A DNA stretch of 64,000 bases from Alitta virens (Eukaryota; Annelida; Polychaeta; Phyllodocida; Nereididae). This document shows positions 43,390-55,302 of the stretch, piece after piece. The DNA lies in the NCBI GenBank assembly GCA_932294295.1, contig OW028584.1, forward strand, positions 12,098,407-12,162,406, given 5' to 3'. The notes under the pieces are model-generated. The model was not told the origin of the DNA and searched no databases. It was given only the letters and a program-made list of their open reading frames with translations. The stretch's first letter is position 1; every line of letters begins with the position of its first letter. Both the position numbers and the translations under genes were made by a program.

Positions 43390-44350
43390 TCCAAAACATG
43401 AAAGGTAGATGACAACAGCAAAGAATATGATTCCTTCCAACAAGGCACTTTTCATCACCATCAACTACTTGAAAACCACTCGCATGTCCGGATGCATCAG
43501 TTGGTACAAATGGAAAATTTCTTTCCAAACCAGTGCAGCGCAATCATTTCTCTTCATCATTCTTGACAAATTGTCTGATTCTTTCTCGTTCCAGTTTAAT
43601 CAGCTGCCTGGAAATGTCTCCAAAAGAATGAAAAGGCATAGAAAAACAAGGCTACAATCCAGAGCAGGGGCATCTGCAAACATCCACAGCAGTGAATGTA
43701 ATTAGCTTAAAAGCTAGAAATTGACGGCCAATTACTCTGCAGTCTAGTTTGTATGAATACACAGTGCGGGTGGTAGTGGGGCGGGTGCCTTTCTTGCACC
43801 ATTGGCTTGTATGTGAACAGCTGGCGGAACTCAATACATAGCCTTTAGGATGGTTCTCGGTAACTGCCTTTGAGGAATCGATTTGCTGTTCTGTGTAACT
43901 GACCCTCTTACTCCGCCCAGTCCAATTTATTGATGGGGGGACCTTGGCTTTCATTCCACATGACAAGAGCCCTGCATCTCCACTGACAACTCATTATAAG
44001 CAACGGCCCTTTTTGGTAGACTCGGGATCCGATGATCCTTGCTGCCTATTCTACTTTGCAGCAGCAGCCGGGATGTAAGGTCACTGGTTTACAACTTCCA
44101 TTCAACTTCTGTACATAGTATGGCGCCCAGATGATGTTTGGTCAGTCTCAAATATTTCTGTTACAGCTGGCTATACCCAAAGCCCATCATCATGTTTTTG
44201 CAAGAAATGTAAGGTCCCTGGTGAACTTCTGTAGAATATAGAACATTTGGATATGGTTGCTCTAAGAAAACTTGCTGCTGGTAGAAAAAAAGTGGTTCCA
44301 ACGCTTTCGCACTGTTCAGCAGGCGAGTCTTTTGACTTTTGATGAATCGC
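43390..44350. promoter_or_regulatory. Large repeat-free island, enhancer-like
   Basis: Nearly 1 kb of complex sequence without known repeats. It includes GTAATTAGCTTAAAAGC and CCAATTAC (homeodomain-type) near 43698-43735 and an E-box GAACAGCTGGCGG near 43818. The ORFs are short and overlap on both strands. Inferred regulatory. Confidence 0.35.
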
Positions 44351-44568
44351 CACTAATTTTTTTTTGATTCTGTGCTTCGACTGCTTTTATAGTTGTTTAC
44401 AAGTCAAAATATAAAAAAAAAGAAAATTTTTGAACAAAGTGTGGAAATGTTCGAAGCACAGATGCGATTTTGTGTAAGGTTTTCTCAGTTTCACTATTTC
44501 TATTAGAACCATTACCATGATTTGCAGATTACCACAGATTAATATTGACGGCTATTACAGTACTCATA

Positions 44569-44721
44569 CATGGCCAATTGTGCCACGTGCGTTTTCCATG
44601 CGTTTGGAATAACTTATGGAAAACTTGGTTTTTGCCTCATTATAATTAGCTAAAAACCATGCGTTTTCCATGCATTTATCCTTCTCATGGAAAACGCACG
44701 TGCTATGAACATTTGGCCATG
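44569..44721. mobile_element. MITE M1 copy h, full length
   Basis: TA-CATGGCCAATTG...ATTTGGCCATG-TA with an altered right arm (CACGTGCTATGAACATTTGG). Confidence 0.9.
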
Positions 44722-45245
44722 TATCATACGTTTTAATCTTTTACGACCGTTAGACCACTTCGCAACCACCTTGCTACATACCACTACAGCAAATGATCTT
44801 GCCATGTAAATGTCGACTGGAAGCTGACTAAAATACATCATCACCACAATCTTGTCCCTTTTTAGTGCTACTATGCATGACAGGAATTTAATTACAGGAT
44901 AAATGTATACATCACAGCACAAGTCACTTTCATACACTCTGTAATCTGTACTTTGCTTGATATTAGCTAAGCAGGGGACAGCCTAGTAAGAGGTGAAGCA
45001 GCTAAGCCTCCCAAAGAAACTTCATGAAGTATGAAAGAGCCTGAAGTTTGGAAAGAACCATAAATCAATGACTCAATAATAAATGAAATGGAATTGACAG
45101 TTTAGATGAGGGGGAATGCCTTATGATCCCAGACAGCATTCCAAATTGTTTCAACATCGGCGCGATGTCAAAACGATGTTGTACCGACGGCGGTCGACAT
45201 AGAAACGACACTGGGCCTGATTTGGAATGCTATCTGGGTTGGCAA

Positions 45246-45434
45246 GGGGGCGTGGGCCTAGATCAGAGGTAGTGCTCTGGGCTTCCAACCACTGGGTCCT
45301 GGGTTCGATTCCCGGTCGAGCCTAAGTTGGATGGCTGTTTCCTCCATCGTCTCATTGCCATGGTCCCTGCCTGTCCTAATTAGCCCAACTGGTGCAGAAA
45401 TGCAGGACGTAAAGCCCTAATCACACACACACAC
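45246..45434 (+). mobile_element. SINE-A copy with a perfect 14-bp target-site duplication
   Basis: ATCTGGGTTGGCAA occurs at 45232-45245 and again at 45435-45448, framing the copy exactly. The tail is (CA)n. A long duplication of this kind shows insertion by LINE-type target-primed reverse transcription. Confidence 0.95.
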
Positions 45435-46094
45435 ATCTGGGTTGGCAAATATTACAGATATTATTTTCATATTTATATCTGGATTCTGGAGATAGGTCTA
45501 TTAGTCTAGCTAACTCTACTAGTCATGTCATGGACACATTACAAGAAAAGGCTAGAAAGGGGAAATTTTCAGGTAGGCTTTTTTAAGTCAGAAATGCTTT
45601 CCATTTTACAATTGTTTTGGAGAAATATTATTGTGGATAGTGTTTCTTGCAGAAAATAAGAGATATCAGAAGAAAAGAAAAACCAGTCTGGCTAATTTTT
45701 TTGTCCACCCGCGTAGGGCATTCTGAATTTCTTCCAATTCAATTTTGTTTCCCTCTACTGGTCTGTCTATATTGTGTGCCCATAACATCCAAGAACTAGT
45801 TTAGATCTGGCTTCTGGCCAATCCAAAATTAACTGGATTGTTGAGTCAGACTAAAACCCATTTTTGTCATATTTTGCCATTCGGCAAATGACAGAATCTT
45901 CCTGGAATGTTAAATGTTGACTAATTTCTCAAGGAGAACACTATTTCAAGGCGGTATTAAAGGCCTTGTCGCAAAAGTTTCATGCATTCTGTTGCCAAAG
46001 CATAATGATACACATTGGCTTGCCTCCTTGTTTTAATTTTTTTTTTTTGCCCAGGAGTGTAGGAGACTTAAACAGGATTCCTAATACCTAAAAC

Positions 46095-46275
46095 GTCTAT
46101 CCCATGGGTGGGAGATTTTACTTGCCTCAGCATAGACGAGTACAATGTGCCACCAATTTAACATCTCATGCCACTGACATCCATGCAGCTGAGACGTACA
46201 GTATCTCATGAAGAGTGCCTGAGCCAGGGTTGGAACCCAGGACCTTCAGTGGAGCCCGTCAGTGTTATAGGGCAT
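46095..46275 (-). mobile_element. SINE-B copy
   Basis: Minus-strand words GGGTTCCAACCCTGG, CATGAGATACTG, CGTCTATGCTGAGGC and TCCCACCCATGGG. Confidence 0.78.
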
Positions 46276-46279
46276 TCAA

Positions 46280-47120
46280 TAAAACTGACTACATTTCAGA
46301 CATGAGATTTATGGAAGTGTTGATGTGATGTCATGCTGTTATAAGAAGCTCTGGCTAATCCCTGAGTTTGCTGCTTGCCTAAATAATTGTTGATTCCAGG
46401 GAGGGTCCTAGAAATTAAATATGGATCAGAAGGTATTGTAGTATGTTTTAATTATTTCAATTCAATTGCCCCCTCCCCACCCAATAGTTCACTGCTTGCT
46501 TTGAGCCCACACTTACATACATCACATGGTCAGTTGTGGTGGGTTGCTTGGACTCAGTGCCTTTTAACCACTGGGCCATCCATCTGCTGATTCAGTAAAT
46601 ATGTAATAGTAATACACCGTTACGAGGGATATAACATTCCAATGTGGGTAATTATTTAACTTATAATGCCATATTTTAGCTGTAATTGTGGGACTATTTT
46701 CATGGATGATTTGATTTTGCGAAGATTGTGATATGGTTGAAACTATGCAAATGCTAAGGCAAACAATCCTAAAGAGGATCTACTCTTTGTTGTGCTTTTA
46801 AAACTAAGCAGACCTTAAGGGATTAATTCTGTATTGGATCACGTTGTTTGTGTTTGTGTTTTTTTGCTAATCCCTATGTTAGCAGTTGTTCATGAATGAT
46901 ATTACTGCTCCAAAGCCGGGAGATAACATGCCAAACTGGCCAGATATATCCCGGCAAAGAACAATAGAAAAGGGACTACTTTGGGTATATAAGAGTTAAT
47001 CTGAGAGGTATAGTTAGTCTTCAACAATGACTTTCCTTCCTGAAACTGAATGCCTTTTTCACTCATGGCCATGTGGCCTCCTGCTAAAATGTCCATCAGA
47101 TTAGCCAATGCATTTAAGCA
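46280..47120. other. No gene recognised
   Basis: Mixed AT-rich DNA. GTTACGAGGGATATAAC near 46619 resembles foldback H. Confidence 0.35.
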
Positions 47121-47124
47121 CTAA

Positions 47125-47200
47125 AGGGTGGATTTGAAAACAGGACCCATTGGTTGGCAGCCCAGAGTGCTACAACTGAGCTGAGCCCTTGCTCTATGTA
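47125..47200 (-). mobile_element. SINE-A head-only fragment
   Basis: GGGCTCAGCTCAGTTGTAGC and GGGCTGCCAACCAATGGG on the minus strand; the body is missing. Confidence 0.7.
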
Positions 47201-47542
47201 AGCTTTCAATGAAGTTGGGGCAAACGATGCTTGAAGGTCAGTGCAAGGACCTGGTTTGATCTGAAAATATGGGAAAGGGGAACATGGGTGGCTGCAGACA
47301 TTATTAACAGTGGGATATCCGAGCGTAAGGGCTGATATTATGTCTACAGCCTTGGCCTGTACAGTCCATAAATTCAACTCCAGATTCGGGCTACATTTTA
47401 ATTGGATCCTCGCTTTCAGAGCTAGAAATGCATTGATACATTCATAATATAAATCAAAAGAAACCCGCTATACATTTAGCAAATGTTATAGGTATTATAT
47501 ATTTATTGAAGGCATGGTTATTGATAAATGTTTACTTCTTTT

Positions 47543-47993
47543 ACACTTGTGAAGGTCAGAAAACACTGAGGTTGGCACTTGTGAAGGACAGAAAATACTG
47601 AGATTGGCACTTGTGATGGTCAGAAAACACTGAGGTTGGCACTTGTGAAGGACAGAAAACACTGAGATCGGCACTTGTGAAGGACAGAAAACACTGAGGT
47701 TGGCACTTGTGAAGGACAGAAAATACTGAGATTGGCACTTGTGAAGGACAGAAAACACTGAGATCAGCACTTGTGAAGGACAGAAAACACTGAGGTTGGC
47801 ACTTGTGAAGGACAGAAAATACTGAGATTGGCACTTGTGATGGTCAGAAAACACTGAGGTTGGCACTTGTGAAGGACAGAAAACACTGAGATCGGCACTT
47901 GTGAAGGACAGAAAACACTGAGGTTGGCACTTGTGAAGGACAGAAAACATTGAGGTTGGCACTTGTGAAGGACAGAAAACACTGAGGTTGGCA
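47543..47993. repeat. 32-bp minisatellite, ~14 copies
   Basis: Units start GGCACTTGTGAAGGACAG and continue AAAACACTGAG. Spacing between successive GTGAAGG words is exactly 32. A minus-strand ORF of 155 codons is a by-product: the unit has no stop in any of three frames, so translation repeats every 96 bases. Confidence 0.97.
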
Positions 47994-48504
47994 AGGCCAC
48001 ATTGGCCAGATACCTAAATATGTATCAACTGAGATGCATGAACTACATTTGAAACCTGTCACAGGGGTTACTGACACCCGACTATTTCATTGGTATATTT
48101 TACAGCTGCCATTATTTCCCAAAAAGATTTTCGTGCTGCAAAAATGGGGGTTGGCCAAGTCTATGGCTATAGCTACGATAAAACAGCATATGACCCCATA
48201 AATTGCAGAGTAAAAAAATCAGGAAAAATATATAATTGATGGACCTGGTATGTATAATAATATAATATATATGTATAATGGGGGGGGGGGCGAGGGAGAA
48301 GAGGAAGGGGGAAGTCACCTCTCCAAAATGTGTGTATGAATGGGGGGGGGGGGGGGGGGGTCAGGTCCCTGGAGCAAGGCACTTGGAGCATATGTATGGC
48401 AGCTTTGAAGTGGTTATGCCAGGTGAAGATTTTTCATGCTCAGGGAGTAAAAACTGTGCCTGATGCATCAAACTCCTGTCTTTTTATATTGCCATAATAT
48501 GCCT

Positions 48505-48945
48505 CTGTGACTCAGAAATGGCATCAAATCACGGCTATATATATGACTCCTCTTGGGCCAATTGATAGTTGTCACCTCAAAACGGTTTTAGCCTTTAATC
48601 CCTTGTATCTTAGTCACACAATATTCTCATGTTATGGTGCTCATCTGTGGAATTTACTGCCATCAAGTTTAGCATTAGATTTTAATGATTTTAAAAAGTT
48701 ACTTTCGAAATTGGAAGGTCTAATGTTTGCATTTTGCAATGTTAGCATTTTATGATATGTTTTAAAAAACTCTATTATGATTTTTTTTAATTTTAATTAA
48801 ATTAGTTTTTATTGTTATTGTTTTACCTGCACATTTTAATTTTTGCACATATACAGTCGATCAGTAGCTCTTTGAGCTAATTTTATTGTTATCTTATGTC
48901 GACTTTAAATAAAGATTATTCTATTCTATTCTATTCTTTTCTAGC
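48505..48945 (+). mobile_element. LINE 3' end (RT C-terminus, UTR, ATTCT tail)
   Basis: The ORF ends with CYGAHLWNLLPSSLA and DFKKLL, the usual C-terminal segment of CR1/L2/jockey-like LINE ORF2. AATAAAG and an (ATTCT)n tail follow. 5'-truncated. Confidence 0.75.
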
Positions 48946-49370
48946 CTGCTTGAGTGGGAGAATGTCTTGGAATGAAGCTACAGCTGCTGATAGTATCATA
49001 GCTCATCTTGTGTAAGTTACCATGATATGTGGAAGTCCATGAATTGATGTCGGAGCAAGCATGGTCACAATGACTTTGGTGGTACCTTGTGGTACTCCGA
49101 GACGGCAGTATGTCTGACTACTTTTATGCAAGATTAGTGCCGCATATATGAACAATAGAGCCACAAATTCTGGTGGCTTCATAGTTACACATAATACAGA
49201 GCCTAAGGGTCATAGGTTAAACTTATGCATAAAGATGTGCTTGAATTTAAAACTGCTGGGGTTTTCCAGCAAAATGTAGTTGACAGACAATTTTTCTTAG
49301 CTGGGCTATTGCCTGTGTTTTGTAATAACTAGTAAGTCTACAGTATGCTGGTCTGATATGTGGATTGCAA

Positions 49371-49540
49371 AATGATACTTAGATACATAGATAGATAGAT
49401 ACATAGATAGATAAATAGATAGATAAATAGATAGATATATAGACACATATATAGATACATAGACATGGAGAGTGCAGCCCTTAGATAGATAGATAGATAC
49501 ATACATACATAGATAGATAGATAGATAGATAGACAAATAG

Positions 49541-49577
<37 letters not shown>

Positions 49578-49820
49578 CATACATACATACATAGATAGAT
49601 AGATAGATAGACAAATAGAGATAGATAGATAGATAGATAGATAGATAGCCAAATAAATAGCTAGATAGATAGATAGATAAGGAAGGTGCAGCCCTCTAAT
49701 GCAAGTTCTTTCTGCTATCGAGGGTTGATGAGGCGAGAGAGAGAGAGGAGGAGGAGTCCACCCACGTTACACATTTACCCCATGGGTGGGATCTATTACT
49801 TGCCTCAGCATAGACACTAT
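49371..49820 (-). mobile_element. SINE-B copy with a long (TATC)n tail
   Basis: On the minus strand the SINE-B 3' body (CATAGTGTCTATGCTGAGGC, CCCATGGGGTAAATG, CAACCCTCGATAGC) at 49690-49820 ends in AGGGCTGCACC and continues as (TATC/TGTC)n to 49371. The word AGGGCTGCACT recurs inside the array near 49475. Confidence 0.85.
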
Positions 49821-49984
49821 GTAAATAAATGAGGCTGTGTGAAGAATGTGATGAATAGAAAAGCCCCTATGAGCATAAATGAATCTCTGTTGTATACATA
49901 AGCCTCATATGAACAAATGAGCTTGTTTTGAGTGTGGAAGAAGGGTTTGTGAGCTGAGACAACTGTGGCGTCGATCTAGCTTAT

Positions 49985-50310
49985 AGTGAATCTAAATCTT
50001 TTGGTTGTATGCATGCGAAGCTGCACAAATCAAAGCACAGTGGTGTATGAGCACATTGAGCCACCAATTAATTTGCATGCAACATCCAAATGGGTATTTA
50101 TTGCAGCTAAAACTTGAGGACAATCGCATATTTATATGGTATGCATCTTCTTTGCCATCCATCAGAATTCATAGACTGTCAATCCATGGATGTTATCGTA
50201 TATGACTCTATATGCAGCAGTATGCCTCCAAATTTCTGACTGATGTCATTTCTGCATTTGTTGCACCTAATTACATGGCGTTGTCCCATGCACTTGAGTG
50301 GCTTAATTTC
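49985..50310. promoter_or_regulatory. Enhancer-like island with POU/homeobox composite site
   Basis: A perfect octamer ATTTGCAT (50071-50078) overlaps ATTA, giving ATTAATTTGCATGC, a POU-plus-homeodomain layout. Downstream are TATTTATTGCAGC (Cdx/Hox-like) and GGTATGCATC. The island is repeat-free and non-coding. Confidence 0.4.
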
Positions 50311-50335
50311 TACCAATAACAACAGCTATATTGCT

Positions 50336-50985
50336 TACCTATCAACCTAGATTTGAGTGAAATTTAGCAATTTAAAGCTATATTGCTCCACTTTCCACCT
50401 AGATTTGAGTCAAATTTTGCATTGCAAAGCTGTATTGCTTACCAATCAACATAGATTTGAGTGAAATTTAGCAATTTAAAGTTGTATTGCTTACCTATCA
50501 ACCTAGATTTGAGTGAAATTTAGCAATTTAAAGCTATATTGCTCCACTTTCCACCTAGATTTGAGTCAAATTTTGCATTGCAAAGCTGTTTTGCTTACCA
50601 ATCAACATAGATTTGAGTGAAATTTAGCAATTTAAAGTTGTATTGCTTACCTATCAACCTAGATTTGAGTGAAATTTAGCAATTTAAAGTTGTATTGCTT
50701 ATCTATCAACCTAGATTTGAGTGAAATTTAGGAATTTAAAGTTGTATTGCTTATCTATCAACCTAGATTTGAGTGAAATTTAGGAATTTAAAGTTGTATT
50801 GCTTATCTATCAACCTAGATTTGAGTCAAATTTAGGAATTTAAAGTTGTAACCTATTAACGTAGATTTGAGTGAAATTTAGCAATTTAAAGTTGTAACCT
50901 ATCAACATTCATTTGCGTGAAATTTAGCAATTTAAAATTGTATTGCTTACCTGTCAACCTATGTTTGAGTGAAATTTAGCAAAGC
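50336..50985. repeat. 52-bp minisatellite with higher-order pattern
   Basis: Units contain CTATCAACCTAGATTTGAG and GAAATTTAGCAATTTAAAG. A variant unit (CTCCACTTTCCACCTAG) recurs within a repeated multi-unit block early in the array. Confidence 0.95.
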
Positions 50986-51654
50986 AACGCTGTATTGAAA
51001 TTTAGCAATGCCAGGCTTTAAGTAGCTACCTAATTAGCGAAATGACAGTAAGGAAACAAATGTGTTGCAAGAACATTTACATTATTTTTGAATCCTAATA
51101 TATTAGGTGCTATAGTTGGACATACCTATTAGGGCCCTTGGGCTGTAATAGACAGTATCTTACACATTTTCCTATAGTGCTTATTTATTAGTAAATATTT
51201 ACTAAATCTATAACATATGCATATAACAACATATGTTGGGTTGGAGTGGGTTGTGCCTGATTGACCAAATATATGACATAATCTCATGTACCACTTTACA
51301 ACACAACCCAATTACAAGTAAATATACACTACAATATACATTCATTAGGCTGTCATTCATTACCAGTTGATCCTGTGTTTGTGTGTCAACTGTATATAGT
51401 ATGTAGTATGTAGTACTGTACTCGGGTCATTCAATGTTTACAATTCTTCATTTCACCTAGTTTATCCAAGATTCCAAAAAAAGTAGAAAACGCTGATAAC
51501 CAATTCCTGGTAGGTATAGGCAACCCATGGACAAACGCCGAATGAGCAACATAGCCGTTTTGTTTGCAGCAAAACCGTCGTCATAGCAACGGGATTACAG
51601 GGAAACGACGGTCATTAGAGGATATTTTTAGACCATGAAGAAATTACACTCACC

Positions 51655-51960
51655 TGAGCGTTAAAATTCGAAGTGGCGATATGCTGACCGATGGAGATGA
51701 TTCTAAGGGTATCCTAGTGAGAGCAGAGGATGATGTTGCTGAAACTGGAGCATCATCTTTTGTCCTGCATCCTCCTGCAGCTGTCTGCATCTGCAGTTAC
51801 GCGCGATCCGCCAGCTGCAGCTCTTGTGTCGCTGGCTTGTCAGTGAGCCACGAGGGAGGGGAGGGGGGCACTCGCAGCAAAAACACTCTCGGCGGGGAGG
51901 GGGGGGGGAGTCACTCAATATGCACTGCAGTTGTTGTGGAGTAGGCCATGTGCATGCATG
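51655..51960 (-). other. GC-rich candidate first exon (untranslated)
   Basis: The most CpG- and GC-rich stretch of the region ends on the minus strand at CGCTCAG|GTGAGTG (51654/51653), a consensus splice donor. Minus-strand frames are interrupted, so it would be 5' UTR. A foldback element with a CRE lies just upstream (52125). The alternative is a regulatory island. Confidence 0.3.
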
Positions 51961-52046
51961 AATATAAATCCAAAATGATGGAAAATTGGATACTTGTTAT
52001 GTGAGTGTTGATTCCTGTCCTGTACCTCGGAGCACCATTTTACAGT

Positions 52047-52194
52047 CAATTTCGTAGAGTTGGAAACAAACAGAATCTTATTGGTTGAGGGACTGCTTAA
52101 GCCAATGGCAGTCCTGGGTTCACATGACGTCATCTGGAGTTTAGCTGCTTCCAATTAAGTCTCTGAGATTTTTTTCCAACTCTACACGAAATTG
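52047..52194. mobile_element. Foldback element E, copy 2
   Basis: CAATTTCGTAGAGTTGGAAA pairs with TTTCCAACTCTACACGAAATTG. The interior matches copy 1 (GAGGGACTGCTTAAGCCAATG; CACATGACGTCAT) and keeps one CRE at 52125-52132. Confidence 0.8.
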
Positions 52195-52199
52195 GATGC

Positions 52200-53815
52200 A
52201 AAACCAACTTGAAATTAGGACTAAATTACATTTAAGAACACTGATTTTTGGTCCTCAGCAAATAGCAATTTTGACAGACAGTGGAGCTTTAAGCCCATTT
52301 AAGACCACTAAATTTTGCACAATGGGTGATTTTAATGCGGAACTTTACTGCAATGTTTTGTTTATATTTCAAGATTTCAAGATAAATTTATTGGCCAGTT
52401 TTAAATAACAATATTTCACATCATACATATAATATATATCTTTTGAAAAAAATAACATTCATTGCAGGCTGACTCCCATTAATAAGAAGAAGTAATTTAC
52501 AAATTAACTTTAGAGCAAGTTAAATAATAAATTTATGGGAGGAAAAAACACAAAAATTAACAATACAAATTAGTGAGCAAAATAAATTAACCAAACCATA
52601 TATTCAAATCGTCAAAAAATTACGATCTTCCTTTTTAAAATGTTTCATGTGTATCTTTATCCGTTCATTTGTTTCATTAATTCACATCTTCAATATCATA
52701 AACAAACAACTTAAGTCAGTGTAATAGGCCCAAAAATTATATATATATAAATAAATAAATAAAAATAAGGAGAAGATAATTAAAGTGAAACGTGATAACC
52801 ATACTGAAGGCCCTCAATTGTCAGTCAACACATGAATGTAAATATAGGTGTCAGCTACGAACATTAAGCCTGCTTATCTTGTTGTTGCCATCATGTTTGA
52901 AATATTAAACTTTGACGATTTTAATCTGGGCTAAATCTAAGGGGGAATAAATCAATTTGATTCTAGGCTAATTCCTACATTGTTTTTTTGCATCATTTCA
53001 TTTTAAAAATCGTTTATACCATTGCGTTGTTTTTAATGCACAATGCCTTAATAAGTCTTCCCTTCATTGTTTAAGAGTCGACACATCCATTGCATTGCCA
53101 CGCCCCCTGTGTGTATCAGTTCTAACTAAAAGCTTTGTGAAGTCACAATACTGCTAGCCAAAATGACTAGCTATTTATCGACTATCCTTACTAAATAGTT
53201 CTTCATTGCATAAGTAAGACTGCTGTTTATATAATCAATTATTGCGCTAAAATTTTGTTGTCAAGAGAGCGCATCTAACACTAGGCCTATAGTCAAATAA
53301 ATAATGTCGCCAAAATCTGTGTGATCAGCCCGTTTCTGTTTACTATATTTCGGCTTTTTTTTTTTTCGAGTTGAGAAACATGACTTCTGATAATTGCAAA
53401 TTAAAGAAATTCTTTTTCTGTACAACTTTTTTATAGCTGATCCCTGTCGTCAGCCTATCTTTATTTAATTTGCAATTTATTTGTTTTCCTTTCCATCGCA
53501 TCCTATCGTTTTATGAACTTATATCTTATTTGTAGATAGGCATAATCATCACAATTTGTTAGTAAAGGATAACATCTTAGGATATATTTTACTTTCTATA
53601 CATGTAATAACGCACATTTAAGTTGTATCATATAATACATCATAATTTGCAGTTTTTTGTAGAATTATTAATATTATTTACTGATTCTTCTGCAACTGCC
53701 ATGTTGTCTTACAAATTTTTCCCACTATTTCTCAGAGGCAGTGTCATCTCACATACAGTGTATAGTGACGAGGTCCCTTTTCTAATGAGTTGCAATTCTC
53801 TTAAATAAAATTGGT
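52200..53815. other. AT-rich stretch, nothing recognised apart from one element end
   Basis: TTTTGACAGACAGTGGAGCTTTAA near 52271 resembles the right terminus of the 56015-56421 element. No gene is seen. Confidence 0.4.
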
Positions 53816-53817
53816 TC

Positions 53818-53887
53818 CTACCTGTCCTAATTAGCCCACCAGGTGCAGAAATACAACACGTAAAGCCCTAATCCACCCACCACCACC
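53818..53887 (+). mobile_element. SINE-A 3' fragment
   Basis: CCTGTCCTAATTAGCCCACC through TAAAGCCCTAATCCACCC; 5'-truncated. Confidence 0.88.
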
Positions 53888-53904
53888 CTTAAACAAAATT
53901 ACCA

Positions 53905-54375
53905 TATCTTGTATGTTTGTTTGTTTGTATGTTTATTTACCAGAAGAAGCATATGCTTATCGAGCTCAGCCTGGTACAAATTAAAGATAAAGAACTTACA
54001 ACAATACATTGTGATATTGAGATAATGATTACATGTATATTAAAAGTATATTAGAATATTGAAACAGAGTTGAATAAAGTAATTTTTATGCTATAAAATG
54101 GTAGTTAAAAGCAAAAATTTTATAATTTGGAGTAATATCTGGAAATATTGAAAAATATTGTTGATAATTTATGTATAGAAGATAATTCTTTATCGTTCTA
54201 CTACATGCCTTTAATGAAACTTTCTCTACCTCAGAATGTGACGGCAGTTGTGAAATAATTTCATTCCATATGCATGCTCCCTGATATTTTGGCATTTTTT
54301 GGCCTTGTTCTGTTCTTGCTCTGGACAATTTTAATTTCATCCTGTTTCTTGTATTTCGGTAATTGTTATCTGCTA
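53905..54375 (-). mobile_element. LINE 3' end, minus strand
   Basis: The minus-strand ORF carries KYQGACIWNEI and KACSRTIKNYLL, a LINE RT C-terminal pattern. The UTR then ends in AAATAAACATAC and a (CAAA)n tail near 53920. 5'-truncated. Confidence 0.7.
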
Positions 54376-54542
54376 ATTATTGGAAATAGTATTGTTGTGG
54401 ACTTACGAAGTGCAATTTGAGAATTTGTGACCCATGCATGCGAACACCAACATAATGTCAATTTCTACTGTCCTAATGTTTTTTTTTTACACAAAATCAT
54501 TAATAACTGAAATTGCATATTGTAATGAATACATGCATAGTA

Positions 54543-54682
54543 CTTGGCCAATTGTGCCACGCGCATTTTCCATGGGTTTGGATAAACGCATGGAAAACGC
54601 ATGGTTTTTGCCTCATTATAATTAGCTAAAAACCATGCGTTTATCCTTCTCATGGAAAGCGCATGTGGCACATTTAACCATG
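54543..54682. mobile_element. MITE M1 copy i, full length
   Basis: TA-CTTGGCCAATTG...TTTAACCATG-TA with the standard core. Confidence 0.88.
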
Positions 54683-55302
54683 TACTGTATACACTTTAGT
54701 GTCCATGTCACTAACGCCATAAACCATCAGCTTACTTTTGCTCCCATTAAATTTGACAACAACCACTAGGGGCACCGAACGCTACCCCCTATGAGGTTTC
54801 ACGTTAACTTATAGAGGCAAATAAGGACATCGTTTCAGTTTGCAGACCACGAAAATATTTACTTCTATATTTAATATACTGTTGACAGCCACAAAAAATA
54901 TATATATATTTTACTAGCATCAAGTTATTGATTATAACTGTAGAGACTTTTTTGCTGAAATAAAGCCCATGAAATGTCACATGATATTTAAAATGTTTTT
55001 GCTGATAAGTATAGGAATCTCTATAATAACGTCCCTTCGTATATAAACACTATGAGTAGGATTAAGGAATTCATCAGGGACACGCTATGTAGCAGCAGTT
55101 ATAATGAAAATGTTATCACACTGCAAACGCTGCAATTATGAAGCTCAAACATGAAATATCTGATGGAAATTATGGCTACATTTCTAGTCCCTTAATTCAT
55201 GCTAGTGACTTGCATCATATGGAGATTACAAAGATGTTGAATTCTATGTTCATTCATGGACATCACCCAGATTTATTGACTGTAGCTACTTTGATCTCTA
55301 TA

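Noticed and set aside
49306..49652. ORFs of ~100 codons with YLSI repeats
   Set aside because: Translations of the TATC/GATA microsatellite at the SINE-B tail.
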